Positions 16,225-24,082 of a stretch of DNA of 64,000 bases are shown piece after piece (position 1 is the first letter of the stretch; each line of letters begins with the position of its first letter). The stretch comes from Qipengyuania huizhouensis (GTDB lineage: Bacteria; Pseudomonadota; Alphaproteobacteria; Sphingomonadales; Sphingomonadaceae), in the NCBI RefSeq assembly GCF_019711635.1, contig NZ_JAIGNT010000002.1:268649-332648 (forward strand), written 5' to 3'. A model generated the notes under the pieces. That model saw nothing but the letters and a program-made list of their open reading frames with translations, had not been told where the DNA came from and searched no databases. The translations under genes were made by a program, and so were the position numbers.

Positions 16225-19089
16225 CTAGTGCGCCGCTCCCCAACTCCTGCCTGTTCCGATATCGACTCCCAGCGGGACAGACAACTCCACAGCTGGATTG
16301 TGCGCGTTCGCCATCACCCGCTCGATGACCTTGGAAGCCGCATCGACATCTGCTTCGGGAAGCTCGAATACGAGCTCGTCGTGAACCTGCAGCAGCATGC
16401 GGACATCTTGCAGCCCCGCCTCGTTCAGCGCCGGCCCCATCCGCACCATTGCGCGCTTGATGATATCTGCGCTGGTGCCCTGTATAGGGGCGTTGATTGC
16501 CGCGCGCTCCGAACCCGCACGCTCGTTCTGGTTCTTCGAATTGATACGCGGAAACCAGGTCTTCCGGCCGAAGAGCGTTTCCGAATACCCCTTTTCACGC
16601 ACGCTTTCGAGGGTGTGGAGGATATATTTCTGGATCCCCGGAAAGCGCTTGAAATAGGTGTCGATCATGGCTTGCGCTTCGTCGGGCTCCACGCCCAGCC
16701 TGCCGGCAAGCCCCCATCGTGAGATGCCGTAGAGGATGGCGAAATTGATGGTCTTAGCACGCGCGCGGGTGTCGCGGGTGACTTCGCCGAACATTTCGGT
16801 TGCGGTGCGCGAGTGGATATCCTCGCCGTTTTCAAAGGCTTCCCTGAGAGGGCCGACGTCCGCCATGTGAGCGGCGAGGCGCAGTTCGATCTGCGAATAG
16901 TCGGCTGCCAGCAACACATTTCCTTCGTCCGCCACGAAGGCTTCGCGGATCTGGCGGCCGATTTCCGTGCGGATCGGAATGTTCTGCAGGTTCGGATCGG
17001 TCGAGGAAAGCCGCCCGGTCTGCGCGCCGACAAGGCTGTAGCTCGTGTGCACGCGGCCGGTCATGGGATTGATGGCCTGCTGCAGCGCGTCGGTATAGGT
17101 GGACTTCAGCTTGGTCAGTTGCCGCCACTCGAGCACCTTGTTCGCGATTTCCGCCCCATCGATCGACAAGCGTTCCAGCACCGACTGGTCGGTCGAATAT
17201 TGTCCGCTCTTCCCTTTCTTGCCGCCCTTGTGGCCAAGTTTGTCGAACAGGATATCGCCCAGCTGCTTGGGGCTGCCGACCGTGAATTCCTGGCCGGCAA
17301 GAGTATGGATTTCGCCTTCGAGTCTTGCCGTTTCCGTGGCAAACTCCTCGGACAGCTTTGCCAGCCGTGATCGGTCCACCTTTACGCCGTGCCGTTCCAT
17401 CCCTGCCACAACCGGAACGAGTGGACGATCGACGCGCTCGTAAACCTTCGTGCCTCCCTCCAGTGGGAGGCGGCGGCGCAGATGGGCATGCAGGCGCCAG
17501 GTGACGTCCGCGTCTTCCGCCGCATATTCGGTTGCCTTGTCCAGCGGCACTTCGCCGAAGGGGATCGCCTTCTTGCCCGTCCCGCAGATCTCCTTGAAGC
17601 TGAGACAGGTGTGGCCGAGATGGCGTTCGGCAAGCTCGTCCATCCCGTGGCCGCCGCCGATCCCGGATTCGCTGCGTCCGGCGTCGAGCGCGAAGCTGAT
17701 GATCATGGTATCGTCAATGGGGGACACCATGATGCCCTGTCTTGCCAGGACATTCAGGTCGTACTTGCCGTTCTGAAAAATCTTCAGGACCGCATCGTCT
17801 TCCAGCATCGGCTTGAGCGCTGCGAGCGCCGCCTCCATTCCAATCTGTTCCGGACGTTCCGCAAACATATCGCTGCCGCCATGCCCCAGCGGGATATAGC
17901 AGGCCTCGTTCGGACCGACCGCCAGACTGACGCCGACAAGATCGCACAGCATGCAATCGAGCGAACTGGTTTCAGTATCCACTGCGACGAGCCGCGTCTC
18001 TTTCGCGCGCCGGATCCAGTGCTCCAGCCGGTCCATCGTCTGGACGCATTCGTAAGCGCTGCGATCGACTTCAGGCATTTCGGGGAGCGGCTGCACATTG
18101 CCTTCGCTGCTCGCCTCGGCCCCCGCGGTCTGCTGTCGGGGAGGATTGAGATCGGTCCTCCGGTTCGGGCTGCCCGCGCCCGATTCCAGACGGCGCAGCA
18201 GGCTGGTGAAGCCATGCTTTTCGAGGAATGCCGAAAGCGGCTCTTTCGGGACCCCGTCGAGCTTCATATCTTCCAGCTTGACCGGAAGATCGCAATCCTC
18301 GCGCAGAGTGACAAGAACGCGGCTGAGTTCCGCATTGGCACGGTGTTCCAGCAAGCGTTCCTTGAGCTTGCTTTTCTTCATCCCCTCGGCAGCATCGAGC
18401 GCGGCGGTGAGGTCTCCATGTTCGACGATCAGCTTGCTCGCGGTTTTCGGACCGACCCCGAAGATGCCGGGGATGTTGTCGACCGAATCGCCCATCAGCG
18501 CGAGGACATCGCCCACCTTCTCGGGCGGAACGCCGAACTTCTCGATCACTTCCTCGCGCCCGATACGCTGGCTCTTCATCGTGTCGAGCATATCGATGCA
18601 ACCGCCGGTTTCGACCCCCGGCTCCAGATCCTCGTCGGCGCATTTGCCGATGAGCTGCATCAGGTCCTTGTCGGAGGAAACGATGGTCACGTCCCACCCC
18701 TTGCGCGTGGCTGCCCGCGCATAGGACGCAATCATATCATCCGCCTCGACATCGGGTTCCTCGATGCAGGGAAGGCTGAAAGCGCGCGTCGCATCGCGGA
18801 TCAGGGGAAATTGCGGCACCAGATCCTCTGGCGGATCGGGACGGTTGGCCTTGTACTGGTCGTAAATTTCGTTGCGGAAGGAATGGCTCGACTTGTCGAG
18901 GATTACTGCAAGGTGGGTCGGACCATCGGCCTTGTCGAGATCGTCGGCCAGCTTCCACAGCATCGTCGTATAGCCATAGACCGCGCCCACGGGCGTACCC
19001 TCCGGATCGGTAAGCGGCGGCAGGCGATGATAGGCCCGGAATATATAGGCGGAACCATCGACGAGGTAGAGGTGCTGTTTGTCGGCCAT
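16225..19089 (-). CDS. polA: DNA polymerase I
   Basis: Repair and Okazaki-fragment polymerase, 954 residues. The start ATG at 19089 begins MADKQHLYLVDGSAYIFRAY. Three domains are all intact: 5'-3' exonuclease (about 1-290), a 3'-5' proofreading domain with VAVDTETSSLDC, and the family A polymerase with motif A (LLAADYSQIELRLAAHM), motif B (RARAKTINFAILYGIS) and motif C (LLQVHDELVFELPEAD). The gene ends two bases before the sensor-kinase start, so the two probably share a transcript. Confidence 0.97.
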   Translation of the reverse strand: MADKQHLYLVDGSAYIFRAYHRLPPLTDPEGTPVGAVYGYTTMLWKLADDLDKADGPTHLAVILDKSSHSFRNEIYDQYKANRPDPPEDLVPQFPLIRDATRAFSLPCIEEPDVEADDMIASYARAATRKGWDVTIVSSDKDLMQLIGKCADEDLEPGVETGGCIDMLDTMKSQRIGREEVIEKFGVPPEKVGDVLALMGDSVDNIPGIFGVGPKTASKLIVEHGDLTAALDAAEGMKKSKLKERLLEHRANAELSRVLVTLREDCDLPVKLEDMKLDGVPKEPLSAFLEKHGFTSLLRRLESGAGSPNRRTDLNPPRQQTAGAEASSEGNVQPLPEMPEVDRSAYECVQTMDRLEHWIRRAKETRLVAVDTETSSLDCMLCDLVGVSLAVGPNEACYIPLGHGGSDMFAERPEQIGMEAALAALKPMLEDDAVLKIFQNGKYDLNVLARQGIMVSPIDDTMIISFALDAGRSESGIGGGHGMDELAERHLGHTCLSFKEICGTGKKAIPFGEVPLDKATEYAAEDADVTWRLHAHLRRRLPLEGGTKVYERVDRPLVPVVAGMERHGVKVDRSRLAKLSEEFATETARLEGEIHTLAGQEFTVGSPKQLGDILFDKLGHKGGKKGKSGQYSTDQSVLERLSIDGAEIANKVLEWRQLTKLKSTYTDALQQAINPMTGRVHTSYSLVGAQTGRLSSTDPNLQNIPIRTEIGRQIREAFVADEGNVLLAADYSQIELRLAAHMADVGPLREAFENGEDIHSRTATEMFGEVTRDTRARAKTINFAILYGISRWGLAGRLGVEPDEAQAMIDTYFKRFPGIQKYILHTLESVREKGYSETLFGRKTWFPRINSKNQNERAGSERAAINAPIQGTSADIIKRAMVRMGPALNEAGLQDVRMLLQVHDELVFELPEADVDAASKVIERVMANAHNPAVELSVPLGVDIGTGRSWGAAH

Positions 19090-19200
19090 CCAAGCGGCAC
19101 TAGCAGTGAGTCGTGCGCATGGGGAGCGGCAACCGGCGGAAAAATGTGACCTAAAAACGGCGGAAATGCGGCAATTCCGCTGAAAAGAAGGCAAAATCGC

Positions 19201-19229
19201 TTGCGGTGCCACAATCCCGCCACTATTTA
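19201..19229 (+). promoter_or_regulatory. Likely sigma-70 promoter for the acidic lipoprotein gene
   Basis: TTGCGG (-35, 19201-19206), a 17-base spacer, and TATTTA (-10, 19224-19229). The expected start point falls at the base of the stem-loop at 19238-19259. Confidence 0.5.
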
Positions 19230-19237
19230 GACATCGT

Positions 19238-19259
19238 AAGGCCCGAATTGCCGGGCCTT
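19238..19259 (+). promoter_or_regulatory. 5' stem-loop in the acidic lipoprotein mRNA leader
   Basis: AAGGCCCG-AATTGC-CGGGCCTT, a perfect 8-bp stem about 9 bases after the -10 box and with no T-run. A hairpin at the extreme 5' end of an mRNA usually protects it from degradation. It could also be a DNA palindrome between divergent genes. Confidence 0.4.
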
Positions 19260-19320
19260 GCGTGAGGGGGGTGGGATTGCTTCTCTCGCACCATGAACTT
19301 GCTATTTAAGGATTTACATT

Positions 19321-19593
19321 ATGCGCAAGATCGCACTCGTCGCTGCCGCTTCGGCCGCTGCTCTCTCGCTCGCTGCTTGCTCGGAAGCCACCGAAGACGC
19401 AGCTGGTGACACCGCTGATTCGGTTGCTGCCGACACCGAAGCCAACATGGAAGCCATGGAAGCTGGTGCTGAAGAAGCTGTTGCCGACGTTGAAGCCGGT
19501 GCCGAAGAACTGGCCGCTGAAGCCGACGAAGCTGCTGCTGAAGTCGAAGCAGACGTCGAAGGTGAAACCGTTGAAGAAGCTGCTGCCGACTAA
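19321..19593 (+). CDS. Small acidic lipoprotein with helical repeats
   Basis: Predicted lipoprotein of 90 residues and unknown function. A signal peptide ends in a lipobox (LSLAACSE, Cys near residue 20). The mature part is almost only Ala, Glu, Asp and Val in short repeats (EEAVADVEAGAEELAAEADE), which would form a strongly negative amphipathic helix or coiled coil, in the way of Lpp or entericidin-like envelope proteins. AAGGA precedes the ATG. It is a single-gene transcript: strong-looking promoter, 5' hairpin and a clear terminator flank it, which suggests high expression. Codon use is restricted (GAA, GCT), also a sign of high expression. Confidence 0.8.
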   Translation: MRKIALVAAASAAALSLAACSEATEDAAGDTADSVAADTEANMEAMEAGAEEAVADVEAGAEELAAEADEAAAEVEADVEGETVEEAAAD

Positions 19594-19632
19594 TCTCGCC
19601 AGCTTCGCAAACGAATAACCGTTTCGAACAAG

Positions 19633-19664
19633 AAAGGGCGGCGCCGCGAGGCACCGCCCTTTTT
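19633..19664 (+). terminator. Intrinsic terminator after the acidic lipoprotein gene
   Basis: AAAGGGCGG...CCGCCCTTTTT with an inner GCC/GGC extension and one mismatch, followed by T5. It lies 40 bases after the stop, before a convergent gene. Confidence 0.85.
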
Positions 19665-19687
19665 CATGCCCGAAGTAAAGGGTCGGA

Positions 19688-20713
19688 TTATCCGCCGTAG
19701 TCGGCGTCTGCCCACACGCGGCGATCGTCTTCCTTGCTGGCGAAGCCGCGATAGAGAGCGCCTGCTATCGTCGAAATCCGAGCGTCGCGCATCTGCCGGG
19801 CTTCGAGCTTTCGGCTGCGATTGCCGTTTTCGATCGCCATCGACGGGCTTTGTCCCGTGACATAGATTGCAGCGGCAATCGCGCGCCCGTCAGGTGTATG
19901 GAAAATACCGATGTCGCTGGCGGTGCGGCTCAAGGTTCCGGTCTTGTGCGCCAATCCTGCACTCGAAGGCAGGGCGGAGCGCATGCGCTTTTTGCCGGTC
20001 GTGGTAGAGCGAAGTGCATCCATCAGGACGCCACGCGATGACGCGCTCAGCCATTTGCCCTGATAGATGCCTGCCAGCAGTTGCCCCATTACTCGGGGGG
20101 TCGCACTGTCGCGCAGATCTACGCTCGACGCCGGATCGATACGGCCGTCTTCACGAATGAGCGTGGCGATATCGCGAGTGAGTTCGAATTCCTCCAGCCC
20201 TGCATTGCGCATCCATTGGTTGACCGCCCGCGGCCCACCGACGGCAGCGAGCAAGGCATCGGTGCAATCATTGCAGCTCTTGCTGATCATCAGGTCGATA
20301 TGCTGGCGAGCGGAAAGATAGGCTCCGCCCGGACGGGGAAGGCGCCATTCGCTGGTCAGGCTCCACTTGCCCGCATCGACCCCGGCCAGATATGTCGCGG
20401 CAATCGCGACCTTGCTGGTGCTGGCCATGGGAAAGCGCTGATCGGCGAGAATGCCGATTTCCTTCCCGGTGGAAAGGTCGATGGCGTAGACGCCGATACG
20501 ACCCTGAGAGCCATCGGCCAGCTGGGAAATCCGCTGCTCCAGCGCAGTGTAGTAAACCGCATCGAAGCTCTTTGGAGCGCGTATTTCGGTGCCGAGCACC
20601 TGATCGAACTGCGCAGTGTAATCGCTGGTTTGAGCCTGTCCCGGTGTCGACAGCGAAAGCGAGAGCACCCCCGCGGCCAGCAGTTTTGCTAGTGATTTGG
20701 TCCGCATACCCAT
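19688..20713 (-). CDS. Serine hydrolase with class A beta-lactamase fold
   Basis: Exported 341-residue protein with a signal peptide ending near TPGQAQ. Active-site landmarks of the class A beta-lactamase/PBP fold are present: STSK (Ser98, Lys101), SCN in the SDN position (Ser146-Asn148) and HKTGT (Lys257). The RDSATP segment after the omega loop is present, but the ExxLN motif carrying the deacylating Glu166 is not seen. It is therefore more likely a peptidoglycan-related hydrolase or penicillin-binding protein than a resistance enzyme. Start ATG at 20713; an ATG two codons later is equally possible. Confidence 0.82.
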   Translation of the reverse strand: MGMRTKSLAKLLAAGVLSLSLSTPGQAQTSDYTAQFDQVLGTEIRAPKSFDAVYYTALEQRISQLADGSQGRIGVYAIDLSTGKEIGILADQRFPMASTSKVAIAATYLAGVDAGKWSLTSEWRLPRPGGAYLSARQHIDLMISKSCNDCTDALLAAVGGPRAVNQWMRNAGLEEFELTRDIATLIREDGRIDPASSVDLRDSATPRVMGQLLAGIYQGKWLSASSRGVLMDALRSTTTGKKRMRSALPSSAGLAHKTGTLSRTASDIGIFHTPDGRAIAAAIYVTGQSPSMAIENGNRSRKLEARQMRDARISTIAGALYRGFASKEDDRRVWADADYGG

Positions 20714-20839
20714 CCCAATACCAAATTCATGGTTGTCGAAACATTAACGTATAGGCGGATTCATGCGCAAGTGCTGCCGCGACGAATTGTGTCGCGGCAG
20801 CGTTGGCGCCTTTCGAGGCAAGGAAATTTCGTTAGCCGC

Positions 20840-21247
20840 TCAGGCCGCTGCGATCACCTGTTCGATCTTCGAAACCGGTTCGCCGGTGACGGTCTTGTCG
20901 ATCTCGCCGACAAGGCGCTTCTGCAGTTCGGTATGATAATGACGGCGCATCTCTCCCAAGGTCTTCGGGTCGGCAATCACCAGCAGGTTCGTCAATTCAC
21001 CCGAAATGGCCTTGGCATTGAGCCATTCGGCCGCCGCTGCGCCGTGAGCAAGTTCGTTCAGATCGGTCGAACCGTTACGCTGGCCCATATCGTCCTGATG
21101 TTTTACCCCTGCGCTGAAATTGGTCGCTGTGAGGTCCGGCTTCTGAGCCCCTTCCAGCTTCGGTTCGAAAAGCTGGCCGGTGTTTTGCATGACCATGAAA
21201 TGTTCGCCATCGACGATTGCAACATGGGCCTTGTGCGGCAGTTTCAT
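20840..21247 (-). CDS. Host attachment family protein (baeRF-like)
   Basis: Small soluble protein of 135 residues in the family first named after an Agrobacterium attachment locus and now grouped with release-factor-1-like (eRF1-related) folds. The ATG at 21247 has a good AAGGAG; the frame stays open far upstream on the strand opposite the phosphotransferase gene, but that is not coding. Seen: IVDGEHFMVMQNTG at the start, then LTNLLVIADPKTLGEMRRHY and the C-terminal KTVTGEPVSKIEQVI. No signal peptide, so a direct role in attachment is doubtful. Function unknown. Confidence 0.8.
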   Translation of the reverse strand: MKLPHKAHVAIVDGEHFMVMQNTGQLFEPKLEGAQKPDLTATNFSAGVKHQDDMGQRNGSTDLNELAHGAAAAEWLNAKAISGELTNLLVIADPKTLGEMRRHYHTELQKRLVGEIDKTVTGEPVSKIEQVIAAA

Positions 21248-21367
21248 ATGGGTCTCCTTGATGGAAAGTTCCGTCACTACATCAACGGGCAAAGTCCCCA
21301 AGAGGTCCGGGACTTGTGAGGCAATCTGCGATGCGCCACAGTGCCGTCCATGGGAGAGAGCGATGGC

Positions 21368-22699
21368 GTGAGCCAGCTGCAAGCCGGACTGACCAGTGCG
21401 CTGCGCCGCGCCGGACTGGGTGCGCCCGGTGGGTTGGCCCGGCTGACCGGCGGGGCGACCATGGAAAGCTGGCGCTTCGAGGCGGATGGAGAGCCATATG
21501 TCCTTCGCCGGGCCCCAAGCATGTCGTTCCTCGAAGACCGACCCTTCGGGCACGATACCGAAGCTGCCATTATCCGTGCGGCCGCCGCGGCAGGGGTGCG
21601 AGCGCCGGAAATTGTGGTCGAGCTGCGTGGCGAGGACGATATCGGGAGCGGTTTCGTCATGCGCGCTCTTCCAGGCACGCCCGATCCGCGCGCCATTTTG
21701 GCAATGGCGGAACCGGAACGCCTGTTGTCGGAATGTGCAGCTCAACTTGCCCGCATCCATGCAATCGCCCGCAACGACGTGCCTGGCAATGTACCGGTCA
21801 TGGACTACGAGGAGGCAATCGCGAAGCTCCAGGATCAGTTCGAGGAGGCTGGCGGCGACCGCCCCATTTTGGCGCTCGGCCTGAAGTGGCTGGCGGATAA
21901 TTGCCCTGCTCCTGTCGAACCGGTGCTCAATCACGGGGATTTTCGTCTCGGCAATCTGCTTGTCGAGGAAGGAAAGCTCGCAGGCGTGCTCGACTGGGAG
22001 CTGGCGCATTTCGGCGACTGGCACGAAGATCTCGCTTTCGGCTGCATGCCGGTCTGGCGCTTTGGCTCCTACGAAAGGCCCGCCTTGGGGTTGGGCGCCC
22101 TCGAAGACTATTTCGCAGCCTATGAGGCAGCCGGCGGCAGGCCGGTCGATCGTGCACGCTTCCGTTTCTGGACGATCTACCGCACGGTCTGGTGGGCGCT
22201 CGGTTGCCTCAGGAATGCGCAGATGTGGCGCAGCGGCGACGACCGGATGCTGGAACGGGTCGTCATCTCACGGCGGACCAGCGAGCAGGAACTCGATTTG
22301 CTGCTTTTGCTGGAAGAAGAGGCTCCCGAAGCCGAGCAAAGGGCGCCGGTTACCGCGTCTCGACCGACCAAGTCCGGACCGGGAGAAGCCACAAGCGGGG
22401 AGATCGCGCGCGCAGTCTCTGAATGGCTCGGCACCATAAAGGACCGGATGGAAGGACATGATCGCTTCCAGCTCGCCGTTGCGCGCAACGCGCTCGGCAT
22501 GATTAAACGTGACGATGCGCTGCTTGCGCGGGCGACCGACATCGACCTGGCTGCGGCGTTGTTGGCTGGAGACGTCTGGCTGGACGAGCCTGGGTTGCTT
22601 GCAAGGTTACGTGCCGAAGCGCTGGACAAGCTCGAAGCCGACGTACCCAAATACCCCTCGCTCGCGGTCGCGCGTCGGAAATGGCTTGGAGAAGATTGA
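21368..22699 (+). CDS. Phosphotransferase (APH-like, ACAD10-type) with C-terminal DUF6285-like domain
   Basis: Cytoplasmic kinase-like protein of 443 residues. The GTG at 21368 is favoured by GGGAGAGAG just upstream; an ATG at 21350 would add six residues. The kinase fold shows YVLRRAPS (nucleotide Lys/Arg), the catalytic loop LNHGDFRLGNLL and metal site LDWELAHFGDW. From about residue 350 a second helical domain resembles DUF6285. The stop overlaps the ATG of an acyl-CoA dehydrogenase gene by one base. This pairing mirrors the human ACAD10/11 fusion, which points to phosphorylation of 4-hydroxyacyl-CoA before its conversion. Drug resistance is unlikely. Confidence 0.88.
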   Translation: MSQLQAGLTSALRRAGLGAPGGLARLTGGATMESWRFEADGEPYVLRRAPSMSFLEDRPFGHDTEAAIIRAAAAAGVRAPEIVVELRGEDDIGSGFVMRALPGTPDPRAILAMAEPERLLSECAAQLARIHAIARNDVPGNVPVMDYEEAIAKLQDQFEEAGGDRPILALGLKWLADNCPAPVEPVLNHGDFRLGNLLVEEGKLAGVLDWELAHFGDWHEDLAFGCMPVWRFGSYERPALGLGALEDYFAAYEAAGGRPVDRARFRFWTIYRTVWWALGCLRNAQMWRSGDDRMLERVVISRRTSEQELDLLLLLEEEAPEAEQRAPVTASRPTKSGPGEATSGEIARAVSEWLGTIKDRMEGHDRFQLAVARNALGMIKRDDALLARATDIDLAAALLAGDVWLDEPGLLARLRAEALDKLEADVPKYPSLAVARRKWLGED

Positions 22700-23991
22700 T
22701 GGATTTCACCATCCCCCGGGAACTCGAAGATTACTATGCCGAGCTGGTTTCCTTCATCGAGGCCGAGATCGAACCGCTCGTCGCGAAAGACGACAACGTC
22801 CGTTTCTTCGATTATCGCCGCGAGAATTCGCGGACGGATTGGGAGCGGGGCGGACTGCCGAGCCCCGAGTGGGAGGATCTGCTGCATCAGGCGCGGCAAC
22901 TGGCTGATAAGGCGGGCCACTGGCGTTTCTCCGCACCGAAGAAATATGGCGGCAAGGACGGATCGAACCTCTGGATGGCGGTGATCCGCGACCGTTTCGC
23001 ACAGCGCGGGCTGGGCCTCCACAACGATCTCCAGAACGAACATTCGATCGTCGGCAACTTCCCCTTCGTCACCATGTTCGACACCTTCGGGACCGAAGAA
23101 CAGAAACAGGAGTTCATCCTCGGCGGCTTCGAGGGCAGGCGCCGCGTCGCTTTCGGCCTTACCGAACCCGGTCACGGTTCGGACGCAACCCATATGGCAA
23201 CCGTCGCAGTTCGAGAGGTTCGTGACGGCGTCGACGGCTGGCGCATCGATGGGGAGAAGATGTGGATCACGGGCATGCATGTCGCCACGCATTGCGCGCT
23301 CTTCGCCCGTACCGGCGGGACGGCGGGCGATGCGAAGGGGATCACCTGCTTCCTCGTGCCCAATCCGACCGAAGGCCTGAAGATCGAAGAGTGGATGTGG
23401 ACTTTCAACATGCCCACCGATCATCCGCGGCTGTCGTTCACGAATGTCTGGGTGCCTGACAGCGCGATCCTCGGTGAGGAGGGCCGGGGTCTCGCGCTGG
23501 CCCAGAGCTTCGTCCACCAGAACCGCATCCGGCAGGCCGCCTCCAGCCTCGGCGCGGCGCAATACTGCGTGGAGGAAAGCGTTCGTTATGCCCGCCAGCG
23601 CAAGCCTTTCGGAGAAGAACTGGCGCGCAACCAGGCGATCCAGTTCCCGCTGGTCGAGCTTGCGACGCAATGCGAAATGCTCCGCCTGCTGATCTACAAG
23701 ACCGCCTGGCAGATGGACAACATGCCGCATGAGGAGATCGAGAAGACGATCTCCGACAAGGTCTCCATGTGCAATTACTGGGCGAACCGGCTGGTGTGCG
23801 AAGCCGCCGACCGCGCGATGCAGGCGCACGGCGGGATCGGCTATTCGCGGCACAAGCCCTTCGAACACATCTATCGCCACCACCGCCGCTACCGCATCAC
23901 CGAAGGCGCCGAGGAAATCCAGATGCGGAAAGTGGGGGCATATCTTTTCGGCTATCTGGGGCCGCGCAAGGGCGAGTTCGCGGCCGGTTGA
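22699..23991 (+). CDS. Acyl-CoA dehydrogenase (ACAD11-like)
   Basis: FAD flavoprotein of 430 residues that oxidises acyl-CoA thioesters. The ATG at 22699 shares its A with the preceding stop. Features: GFEGRRRVAFGLTEPGHGSD (FAD/acyl-CoA loop), MWITGMHVATHCALFAR, and the C-terminal HGGIGYSRHKPFEHIYRHHR and ITEGAEEIQMRKVG, which carries the catalytic region. Acts with the upstream phosphotransferase-like protein, probably on 4-hydroxy acids, by analogy to ACAD10/11. Confidence 0.92.
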   Translation: MDFTIPRELEDYYAELVSFIEAEIEPLVAKDDNVRFFDYRRENSRTDWERGGLPSPEWEDLLHQARQLADKAGHWRFSAPKKYGGKDGSNLWMAVIRDRFAQRGLGLHNDLQNEHSIVGNFPFVTMFDTFGTEEQKQEFILGGFEGRRRVAFGLTEPGHGSDATHMATVAVREVRDGVDGWRIDGEKMWITGMHVATHCALFARTGGTAGDAKGITCFLVPNPTEGLKIEEWMWTFNMPTDHPRLSFTNVWVPDSAILGEEGRGLALAQSFVHQNRIRQAASSLGAAQYCVEESVRYARQRKPFGEELARNQAIQFPLVELATQCEMLRLLIYKTAWQMDNMPHEEIEKTISDKVSMCNYWANRLVCEAADRAMQAHGGIGYSRHKPFEHIYRHHRRYRITEGAEEIQMRKVGAYLFGYLGPRKGEFAAG

Positions 23992-24082
23992 TCCGCATCC
24001 TCATGTCGTTCGCAGAACTCCCGCTTGACCGTGGGCGTTACATTTGCCTCTCTCAGGCCTGCAATTCTTGGGGACTTATAAC

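Noticed and set aside
19238..19259. Terminator upstream of the acidic lipoprotein
   Set aside because: Stem without T-run, placed right after a promoter and with no gene ending there; more like a 5' mRNA hairpin.
21341..22699. Antibiotic (aminoglycoside) phosphotransferase
   Set aside because: The kinase is fused to a DUF6285-like domain and coupled to an acyl-CoA dehydrogenase gene, which fits hydroxyacyl-CoA metabolism.
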